From: Phycisphaerae bacterium | Lineage (GTDB): Bacteria > Planctomycetota > Phycisphaerae > UBA1845 > PWPN01 | Length of the DNA: 5,868 nucleotides | Direction: 5' to 3' | Assembly (NCBI GenBank): GCA_026647385.1 | Contig: JAPKGY010000236.1 | Span: 1 to 5,868, forward strand | In this document: piece by piece, positions 1 to 4,783 of the stretch | Layout: each line of letters begins with the position of its first letter | Numbering within the stretch: the first letter of the stretch is position 1 | Position numbers and translations under genes: made by a program | Notes under the pieces: generated by a model | Databases searched by the model: none | The model's input: the letters and a program-made list of their open reading frames with translations, nothing else | Told to the model about the DNA's origin: nothing

Positions 1-240
1 GGCCAGGAAGGCGGCCGAGCTCCAGCGCTCCCACAGCCGGGCCCAGGCATCCAGCCTGCCGGCGTCCTCCGGCAGCGCGGCGCGGGCCGCGCGGCTGAAA
101 GAGCGCAGCATCCCGGCCACGTCGCGCAGCGCGGGCTGCTTGGCTCGCCGCTCCAGGGCTGGTCGCGTCTCGTCACCCTCGAAATCGATCAGCACGTCGT
201 TTCCCACACGCAGGACAGCTCCCAGGGTCGGGGTGTGTAC
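1..240 (-). pseudogene. maltokinase-like C-terminal fragment (partial, runs off left edge)
   Basis: Reading the minus strand from 240 down to 1 gives an uninterrupted frame with the hallmark sequence of the maltokinase (Mak/Pep2) or TreS-fused kinase C-terminal lobe: LIDFEGD, then ERRAKQ, then DVAGMLRSF, then an acidic/tryptophan-rich stretch (AWARLWERW). Family members phosphorylate maltose to maltose-1-phosphate, feeding GlgE alpha-glucan synthesis. The DFEG aspartate, the DFG-like metal ligand, is present at about 187-189. The HGDYHLGQ-type catalytic loop that should directly precede LRVGND is not; its place is taken by HTPTLGA, and nothing upstream resembles the kinase N-lobe. Upstream DNA instead holds the oppositely oriented CBM48 gene. 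The only nearby in-frame start is a GTG at 205-207, which lies inside the conserved region. I therefore read it as a 5'-truncated remnant. A rearrangement or assembly join near 230-240 is an alternative. The 3' end is outside the window. Confidence 0.62.
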
Positions 241-318
241 GGGAGGTTTTTCAGCCGGGGGGGAGCCAAGGGGCTGCCCATCCTTCGCGTCCGCAAGTTC
301 GGGCGAGGAGCGTTTATC

Positions 319-621
319 ATGACCCGAAGAAGCCCAAGCGGAGAGTATGAGTTCAGACTCCGTTACCCCTCCGCCCAGGAGGTATTCCTGGTCGGGGATT
401 TCGAGCCTTCCCGGGAGGCGCAGGTCCCCATGGCCCGGTCCCCGGAAGGCGAGTGGACGTGCCGCCTCAACTTGCGCGACGGCATCTACCACTTCAAGTA
501 TTGGGTCGACGGCAAATGGTGCCTCGACGAGGATCAGCGGGCAAACCCGGCAGCCTCGTTCCTGAGCAGCGCCCTTGTAGTCCACAACCAGGCAAACTCC
601 TCCGCTTGCTACGTGGGGTGA
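319..621 (+). CDS. stand-alone glycogen-binding domain protein (CBM48 / AMPK-beta type)
   Basis: Encodes 100 residues that are almost entirely one early-set carbohydrate-binding domain. Visible landmarks are EFRLRYPSAQEVFLVGDF (residues 11-28), an arginine/proline turn with PMAR (37-40), EGEWTCRLNL (43-52), and GIYHFKYWVDGKWCLD (55-70). This is the classic order for CBM48/AMPK1-CBM modules that bind alpha-1,4-glucans. Family knowledge suggests a cytosolic adaptor that brings a partner to glycogen; there is no catalytic domain, signal peptide or membrane segment. I chose the ATG at 319 because GAGGAG (305-310) lies 8 nt upstream and the domain starts right after it. The same frame is open back to a GTG at 235, but that extension has neither an RBS nor domain-like sequence. 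The gene points away from the maltokinase fragment and is closed by an intrinsic terminator at 665-705. Its partner cannot be read from this window. Confidence 0.87.
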   Translation: MTRRSPSGEYEFRLRYPSAQEVFLVGDFEPSREAQVPMARSPEGEWTCRLNLRDGIYHFKYWVDGKWCLDEDQRANPAASFLSSALVVHNQANSSACYVG

Positions 622-664
622 CGCTGTTCTTTCGGCATCGAGCCTTCAGGTGACCCGTGACTCC

Positions 665-705
665 GGTCCCCGCGCTGGGCAACCGACGCGGGGATCACTT
701 TTTTT
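665..705 (+). terminator. intrinsic (rho-independent) terminator of the CBM48 gene
   Basis: A 10-bp stem (665-674 with 687-696, one G-T wobble, core CCCCGCG/CGCGGGG) encloses a 12-nt loop and is followed after two bases by seven consecutive T residues (699-705). It lies 43 nt beyond the CBM48 stop codon. The T tract ends three bases before the stop codon of the convergent uxaA gene. On the minus strand no T tract follows the hairpin, so it should terminate only plus-strand transcripts. Confidence 0.87.
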
Positions 706-707
706 GC

Positions 708-2246
708 CTACAAGGTGACCCCGTCCTTGAGGATGGCGATCTCGCGAGCGTCGTTTTCCTCGTTTCTCACTCGCTGCCGACCGGAGGCGGTCCGCAGCAC
801 GCACTCGATGAGCCGATCCGCCGCCGCTTCCATCGACCCGCCTGCCAGGAGCGTCCCAGCGTCGAAATCGATCCAGTGCGGCTTGCGCTCCGCCAACTCG
901 CTCCGGGTCGAGATCTTCATCGTGGGCACCGGGCCGCCCAGCGGAGTGCCCCTGCCGGTCGTGAACAGAATCAGTTGGGCGCCAGCCGCCGCCAGCGCCG
1001 TCACCGAGACGGCGTCGTTGCCGGGTCCGCTCACGAGGTTCAGGCCTCTTCGGCGCACGCGCTGCCCATAACCCAGCACATCGGCCACCGGCGATCGGCC
1101 GCCCTTTTGCACGCATCCGAGCGATTTTTCCTCGAGCGTGGTGATCCCCCCCTCCCGATTGCCGGGCGAAGGGTTTTCGTGGATCGCCTGCCCATGGCCC
1201 AGATAGTACCTCTTGAAGTCGTCGATCATGCCCCGGCACCGATCGAAGAGGTCCCGGTCGGGACAACGTGCGAGCAGCACCTCGTCCGCCCCGAACATCT
1301 CGGGGACTTCGGTCAGCAGGGTCGTTGCCCCCCAGGCGATCAAGCGATCCGAAACCCGGCCGAGCAGCGGATTGGCGGTGATTCCGGAAAAACCGTCCGA
1401 GCCTCCGCATTTCAGGCCGACGACCAGCCTGGACACGGGCACGGGGCGGCGGGTCGCCTCCCCAGCATGGGCAACCATCCGCTCCATCAGCTCCAGCCCA
1501 GTCGCCAGTTCGTCCTCGACCTCCTGGCTCGCCAGGAAGCCCACGCGCTCGGCATCCACCTCGTCGAGAATCCCGCGAAACTCCGCCAGGTTGTTGTTCT
1601 CGCAGCCCAGCCCGACGACCAGTACCCCGCCCGCATTCGGATGATGGACCAGATCCGCCAAGATCCGTTGCGTACGGGCCAGATCGTCGCCCAACTGCGA
1701 ACAGCCGTAGGGATGCTCGAACGCGTGAATCCCGTCGAGGCCCGCATCGGAAAAGCGGCGGCGGCCCTCCGTTGCCAGGCGACTGCACACCTTGTTCACG
1801 CAGCCGACGGTCGGGATGATCCAGATTTCGTTGCGAGTCCCAACCGCCCCGTCCGGTCGCTCGTAACCGTCGAAGCTCGGCGGCGGGACGCAAGGGGTCC
1901 GCGCATCCTCCGGCACACGAAAGCCCGCGGACGCGCTCGCATCCAAAGCACCCCGGCGATGCGGGTCGTCATCCAGGCCGCGCAGCCGCGTCCGCAGATT
2001 GTGCGTGTGTACGTGCTGTCCGGGGGCGATGTCCGCGGTGGCCCGGCCGATCGGGAAGCCATACTTCACCACCAGCCCCCCGCGTGCGATCGGCTCGATG
2101 GCGACCTTGTGTCCCGCGCGAATGTGCTCCCGCAGAACGAACTCGGCTCCAGTCGTTTCGGTGCGCAGGCCGGCCGCCAGTTCGCTTATCGCGACAGCCA
2201 CGTTGTCGGAAGGATGAATCCGAATCAATGCCTGCGCTGAAGCCAT
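708..2246 (-). CDS. uxaA: altronate dehydratase
   Basis: Encodes 512 residues, close to the roughly 495 of E. coli UxaA, and is recognisable end to end. UxaA dehydrates D-altronate to 2-keto-3-deoxygluconate in the cytosol, a step of galacturonate degradation, and is a metal (Fe2+/Mn2+) dependent enzyme. Residues 1-90 form the SAF domain (HPSDNVAVAI at 11-20, KYGFPIG at 61-67, HVHTHN at 78-83). The catalytic UxaA domain follows: GTRNEIWIIPTVGCVN (136-151), YGCSQLGDD (180-188), HHPNAGGVLVVGLGCENNN (201-219), LKCGGSDGFSGITANP (278-293), TEVPEMFGAD (312-321), ENPSPGNREGGITTLEEKSLG (357-377) and TTGRGTPLGGPVPT (429-442). The C terminus, AILKDGVTL, also matches the family. The ATG at 2244-2246 is preferred, with GGTAGAG (2254-2260) 7 nt upstream; a GTG two codons earlier is too close to that site. 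No other hexuronate gene is in the window, so the rest of the pathway must lie elsewhere. Confidence 0.93.
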   Translation of the reverse strand: MASAQALIRIHPSDNVAVAISELAAGLRTETTGAEFVLREHIRAGHKVAIEPIARGGLVVKYGFPIGRATADIAPGQHVHTHNLRTRLRGLDDDPHRRGALDASASAGFRVPEDARTPCVPPPSFDGYERPDGAVGTRNEIWIIPTVGCVNKVCSRLATEGRRRFSDAGLDGIHAFEHPYGCSQLGDDLARTQRILADLVHHPNAGGVLVVGLGCENNNLAEFRGILDEVDAERVGFLASQEVEDELATGLELMERMVAHAGEATRRPVPVSRLVVGLKCGGSDGFSGITANPLLGRVSDRLIAWGATTLLTEVPEMFGADEVLLARCPDRDLFDRCRGMIDDFKRYYLGHGQAIHENPSPGNREGGITTLEEKSLGCVQKGGRSPVADVLGYGQRVRRRGLNLVSGPGNDAVSVTALAAAGAQLILFTTGRGTPLGGPVPTMKISTRSELAERKPHWIDFDAGTLLAGGSMEAAADRLIECVLRTASGRQRVRNEENDAREIAILKDGVTL

Positions 2247-2258
2247 GTGCACACTCTA

Positions 2259-2370
2259 CCGCCGTTTTCGGTACGCCGGTTCCGCCAGGCCCTTGTGGTG
2301 CAGGCATCTCACTCCCACCTGCGGAGAGATGGCCGCACCACAACGAAACTCTCTCACCCGGAACGCCACT
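2259..2370. repeat. interspersed hairpin repeat, family 1, copy 1
   Basis: A 34-bp block (2316-2349, beginning CACCTGCGGAGAGATGG) recurs exactly at 4731-4764 in the same orientation. Weaker similarity extends on both sides: CGCCGTnTTCGG near the left end of each copy and CTC..CC.GGAA/CG on the right. In this copy 2293-2343 folds into a long imperfect hairpin. The outer arms TTGTGGTGC/GCACCACAA (2293-2301 and 2335-2343) are perfect, and the inner arms GGCATCTC/GAGATGGCC pair with a small bulge. The copy sits just upstream of uxaA, so it could fall in that gene's leader. The outer limits are approximate. Confidence 0.72.
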
Positions 2371-2522
2371 CCATCTCGTCGGCCGGGGTAGCCGAAACGT
2401 CGTCAGGTCACTCATCCATGCAGTCAAACAGGCCGCATCAGTGCGAAAGTCGACTTTAGAACCTTACGGTGAAGGATCGATGCGTTTCCGCGCATGTTTT
2501 CCCGAAAGGTTCCATTTGGGTT

Positions 2523-2549
2523 GCGGACCACGAAAAGGCGGTCCGCCTT
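2523..2549. other. GC-rich dyad, possible weak terminator for the minus-strand gene
   Basis: Two alternative pairings overlap here. GCGGACC (2523-2529) pairs with GGTCCGC (2540-2546) around a 10-nt loop. AAGGCGG/CCGCCTT is an inverted repeat around a single base (2535-2549). Read on the minus strand, AAGGCG-GAC-CGCCTT is followed by two more T residues, about 90 nt beyond the stop codon of the gene at 2638-3873. The T tract is short, so terminator function is only a possibility. Confidence 0.35.
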
Positions 2550-2585
2550 GGGGTCCCGCTGGAGCAAGCCCGTGATGTCCTTGCG

Positions 2586-2625
2586 CCTTTTCGTTCCCTC
2601 CTTTTGATCCCTCCTTTTGTTCCCT
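2586..2625. repeat. three-unit 13/14-bp tandem repeat
   Basis: On the plus strand three consecutive units of the form CCTTTTNNTYCCT occur at 2586-2599 (14 bp, one extra base), 2600-2612 and 2613-2625. On the minus strand this reads as repeated AGGGAACAAAAGG. The array starts 12 bp downstream of the stop codon of the minus-strand gene at 2638-3873. A unit length not divisible by three, with one unit off by one base, argues against a coding repeat. Confidence 0.72.
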
Positions 2626-2637
2626 CCAACCGTCACC

Positions 2638-3873
2638 TCACCGCTGAAAGATCGGCAGCAACTGATAGGGCGGGCTGAGGGCCAGGACCGCCATGGCCGT
2701 CGAGTACGTGTTGCCGTACATCTCGTCGGGTTTGGGCTCCGGGAGCCACGATCCGTCGGGTCGCTGGTTCGCGACCAGGGTGCGGGACATGACCGGATAG
2801 AACTCTTTCCAATACACGCCGCCGAGTTGGAAGGCGGCGTGGCTGCAGTAGAACGCGCCGTAGAAGAAGCGATCGGTTCTACCCACTTTTTCACGGTACT
2901 GATTGAACGGATGCCGCAGGATCCACCTGCCCGCCTGCTGGGCCATCTCGGACTGGTGTTGACCCGCCAACGACAGCGAAAGGATGCCCGCGCCCGCCAT
3001 GGCCCGGGTCCAGACCCGCTCCTCGCCGCGCAGGGCGTACCAGAAGAAGTGTTCCTGGGGATGGAAGCACCGTTTGACGTACCCCAGGGCCTCGTCGATC
3101 GGCTCCGCGGGGACATCCAGGCCGGCGTTTTTGCACGAGCGGAGAAACATCAGGTACCAGCTCGTCACCGAAAGGTCCGAGTCGCTGCTCTGCCAGCCTC
3201 GGGCGTAGCGCCATCCGCCCTTGTCGTCGGGATACCGTTTGGGTTGCGGCCGTTTGGTCAGCGCATACTTTAAGGCCGCGTCGAGCGCCTCGCGGATGCG
3301 CTGATTCGTCCTGCCCGTGGTCATGCCGTAGACCTCGCTGAGCATGAGGCCACTGATGGCGTGATTGTAGGTGGCACACTCCGCGGGCCAGATGCCCTTG
3401 GCTTTGTCGGGATGGGCCTGAGCGAGCAGACCGTCGGCTTTCTGACAGGACAGGACGAAGTCGATCGCCCGGGTGATGTTCTGCCCGTAACGCCCCTGAT
3501 CCGGCAGATGCCCGCGGGACAGGTAAGCCAGCACGACGATTGCGGTGACGCCCGGCTGGGCGAGGTTATCCACTTCGCTGGGAGCGTGGAACGCCCCGTC
3601 AGGCCGCTGCCGGCTCGCCAGCCAGCCGAGGGCCCGGTCCATGCTGTCCTCGACCACCTTCCATTGGGCGGATGACAAGACCGAGCGGAACTCGGATGGG
3701 CTACTGCCTCGGGGCGAAGCCGAGGTCGGCGCGTCGGCGGCCAGGGTTGGCCAGGCCAGCAGGCACTCCATCAGACAGAAGCCGGGGACCAGCCACGGGC
3801 GGGCAATCTGTCCCACTCCACGACGGAGGCGTGAGACGGTAATTCGTCGGTCCATGCCCCGGGTCCGTTGCAT
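2638..3873 (-). CDS. exported prenyltransferase/squalene-oxidase-repeat protein
   Basis: Encodes 411 residues. The N terminus has an arginine-rich n-region (residues 4-25), a hydrophobic core (27-45) and an ALA-type cleavage region around TLAADA (43-48), so export by Sec is likely. The mature part is a chain of alpha/alpha-toroid repeats of the kind found in squalene cyclases and prenyltransferase beta subunits: ALGWLASRQRPDGAF (81-95), AIDFVLSCQKADGLL (136-150), GGWRYARGWQSSDSDLSVTSW (219-239), AGRWIL (315-320) and VANQRPDGSW (367-376). The cyclase acid motif DxDD is incomplete: D231-S-D233-L234. Cyclase activity is therefore unlikely. Related planctomycete proteins are of unknown function, and a binding or scaffold role is only inference. 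The ATG at 3873 is supported by AGAAGGA, 9 nt upstream; the next ATG (3855) lacks an RBS. A -10-like TATAAT on the minus strand precedes the gene at 3927-3932. Confidence 0.86.
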   Translation of the reverse strand: MQRTRGMDRRITVSRLRRGVGQIARPWLVPGFCLMECLLAWPTLAADAPTSASPRGSSPSEFRSVLSSAQWKVVEDSMDRALGWLASRQRPDGAFHAPSEVDNLAQPGVTAIVVLAYLSRGHLPDQGRYGQNITRAIDFVLSCQKADGLLAQAHPDKAKGIWPAECATYNHAISGLMLSEVYGMTTGRTNQRIREALDAALKYALTKRPQPKRYPDDKGGWRYARGWQSSDSDLSVTSWYLMFLRSCKNAGLDVPAEPIDEALGYVKRCFHPQEHFFWYALRGEERVWTRAMAGAGILSLSLAGQHQSEMAQQAGRWILRHPFNQYREKVGRTDRFFYGAFYCSHAAFQLGGVYWKEFYPVMSRTLVANQRPDGSWLPEPKPDEMYGNTYSTAMAVLALSPPYQLLPIFQR

Positions 3874-3926
3874 AACAGGGTATCCTTCTCGCGTGGATGT
3901 ACGGCTCCCCCGGCTAAGGTAACCTC

Positions 3927-3932
3927 ATTATA
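3927..3932 (-). promoter_or_regulatory. candidate -10 box for the prenyltransferase-repeat gene
   Basis: The minus strand reads TATAAT exactly, rare in such GC-rich DNA, 54 nt upstream of the ATG at 3873, which would leave a leader of roughly 45-50 nt. No good -35 hexamer lies 16-18 nt upstream; TTGGCA is present but only 7 nt away. The call rests on the -10 match and position alone. Confidence 0.42.
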
Positions 3933-4026
3933 CAAGACGTGCCAAGCCTCGGATTGTTGTGGTCCAGCCAGTCGATTTCAGGGCTCCGGTGCCCGGCCAA
4001 CCGGATACGCTTGATCTATACTGTTA

Positions 4027-4167
4027 GAGGGTGTGTGAGAAGCCCGGGGACTCTCCCCATTTCGCCAGGACAAAGCGTGGGGCGCGGCGCCAGATGGGTG
4101 TGGTCCTTCAAAAACCTAGCGCCAAATGGGGACTGTCCCCTTCGCCCAGGGCTTCTGACACACTCTC
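4027..4167. mobile_element. MITE-like terminal-inverted-repeat element, family 2 (long form)
   Basis: A 141-bp non-coding unit bounded by 19-bp terminal inverted repeats (4027-4045 and 4149-4167) that match at 17 of 19 positions and begin GAGGGTGTGTG / GAGAGTGTGTC. Inside, CCCCATTT (4055-4062) pairs perfectly with AAATGGGG (4124-4131), so the element can fold into a long hairpin. Each side also carries a small GGGGAC-GTCCCC palindrome: 4047-4059 on the left with a mismatched centre, and 4128-4140 perfect on the right. GCGCCARATGGG occurs as an imperfect direct repeat at 4087 and 4119. There is no ORF or transposase inside and no clear target-site duplication, so mobilisation in trans is inferred from structure only. 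It sits between divergent promoters. Confidence 0.78.
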
Positions 4168-4233
4168 AAGGGCGCGGGGCCTTTGGTCTGGTGTGCCGCG
4201 AAGGGTCAGGGCTCACTTCTTGGAGGTTATATC

Positions 4234-4659
4234 ATGAAGTTGAAAGTGTCACAGGTCGACGTGTGGGCCGTGGAATTGCAGGATCGCCCGGGGAATCTGG
4301 CCGCCAAGCTGGACGTGTTGGCCGAGGCCGGGGCCAATCTGGAATTCGTCGTGGCCAGGCGGGAATCGGGCAGACCGGGGACCGGCGTCGCGTTCGTGAC
4401 CCCGCTCAAGGGGGCGGCCCAGACCCGTGCCGCCCAGCGCGCCGGCTTCAAGAAGACACCCAGTCTGCACTCCGTGCGGATCGAGGCGGCGGATCGGCCG
4501 GGGCTGGGGGCCGAACTCACCGAGGCGCTGGCGACAGCCCAAATCAACCTCCGCGGGCTGTCCGCCGCCGCCTTCGGCAAACGATGCGTCGTCTATCTCG
4601 CCCTGGATAGCGCCGCCGACGCCAAGAAGGCCATCCGTGTGCTCAAGGCCATGAAATAA
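4234..4659 (+). CDS. tandem ACT-domain protein
   Basis: Encodes 141 residues that consist of two ACT domains and little else. The first covers about 8-72, with the ligand-loop motif DRPGNLAAKLDVLAEAGANL at 17-36. The second covers about 79-139, with DRPGLGAELTEALATAQINL at 87-106 and a strand RCVVYLALD at 117-125. ACT domains bind small ligands, usually amino acids, at dimer interfaces; both copies keep the DRPG loop and glycine. There is no enzymatic domain, so it is probably a small cytosolic sensor or regulatory subunit, but its ligand and partner cannot be read here. The ATG at 4234 is clear, with GGAGG (4222-4226) 7 nt upstream. The frame extends to a start at 4183, but without RBS or domain sequence. 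Only the MITE-like element and a repeat copy flank it, so it looks monocistronic. Confidence 0.88.
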   Translation: MKLKVSQVDVWAVELQDRPGNLAAKLDVLAEAGANLEFVVARRESGRPGTGVAFVTPLKGAAQTRAAQRAGFKKTPSLHSVRIEAADRPGLGAELTEALATAQINLRGLSAAAFGKRCVVYLALDSAADAKKAIRVLKAMK

Positions 4660-4663
4660 ACAC

Positions 4664-4783
4664 GCCGCCGTCTTCGGATAGCCGAATGCGCACTTGTTCA
4701 GGAGCCGCGGACTGCCCATGACACGCGACTCACCTGCGGAGAGATGGCCGCACCACAACGAAACGCTCCTGCCGGAAACGGCA
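4664..4783. repeat. interspersed hairpin repeat, family 1, copy 2
   Basis: Shares an exact 34-bp block (4731-4764) with 2316-2349 and looser similarity outside it. It fills almost the whole gap between the convergent ACT and radical SAM genes. Local hairpins include TTCGG/CCGAA (4673-4686, loop ATAG) and TGCCG-GAAA-CGGCA (4770-4783), the latter a GNRA-type tetraloop in plus-strand RNA that directly abuts the radical SAM stop codon. The left arm of the copy-1 hairpin (TTGTGGTGC) has decayed here. No T tract follows either hairpin, so a terminator role is unproven. Confidence 0.7.

Larger units (their letters stand above)
2247..2637. other. repeat-rich intergenic region between uxaA and the prenyltransferase-repeat gene
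   Basis: This 391-bp spacer lies upstream of uxaA and downstream of the minus-strand gene ending at 2638. It holds a hairpin repeat (2259-2370), a GC-rich dyad (2523-2549) and a 13-bp tandem repeat (2586-2625). I found no convincing promoter for uxaA: TTGACT on the minus strand at 2422-2427 has no acceptable -10 partner. A weakly supported 70-codon minus-strand frame (2424-2636) crosses part of it. Confidence 0.6.
3874..4233. other. divergent intergenic region with promoter candidate and MITE-like element
   Basis: This 360-bp spacer separates the divergent gene starts at 3873 (minus) and 4234 (plus). It contains a TATAAT -10 candidate for the minus-strand gene, a 141-bp inverted-repeat element (4027-4167), and about 65 bp of unremarkable DNA before the ACT gene. 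No small gene in it is convincing. Confidence 0.6.

Noticed and set aside
235..318. N-terminal extension of the CBM48 protein from a GTG at 235.
   Set aside because: No Shine-Dalgarno precedes it and the added residues are arginine/glycine-rich and not domain-like. The ATG at 319 has GAGGAG at good spacing.
421..432. HGDL in the same minus-strand frame as the kinase fragment, antisense to the CBM48 gene, which resembles the missing catalytic loop.
   Set aside because: It lies about 200 nt too far upstream of the DFEG motif, and the surrounding translation has no kinase features. The frame is exactly antisense to the CBM48 codons, which easily keeps it open, so this is most likely coincidence.
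657..2240. Very long plus-strand open frame (527 codons) opposite uxaA, and a 415-codon minus-strand frame at 646-1893.
   Set aside because: Both overlap the fully recognisable UxaA reading frame. Their translations are arginine/proline/alanine-rich without family motifs, as expected for shadow frames in GC-rich DNA.
2422..2427. TTGACT on the minus strand as a -35 box for uxaA.
   Set aside because: Sequence 16-18 nt downstream (GACGAC region) does not resemble a -10 box.
2617..3273. Plus-strand open frame of 218 codons opposite the prenyltransferase-repeat gene.
   Set aside because: It is antisense to a protein with clear repeats, a signal peptide and an RBS, and shows no domain signature.
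4017..4022. TATACT as a plus-strand -10 box for the ACT gene.
   Set aside because: No -35-like hexamer occurs at 16-18 nt. The site is more than 200 bp from the start codon with the inverted-repeat element in between.
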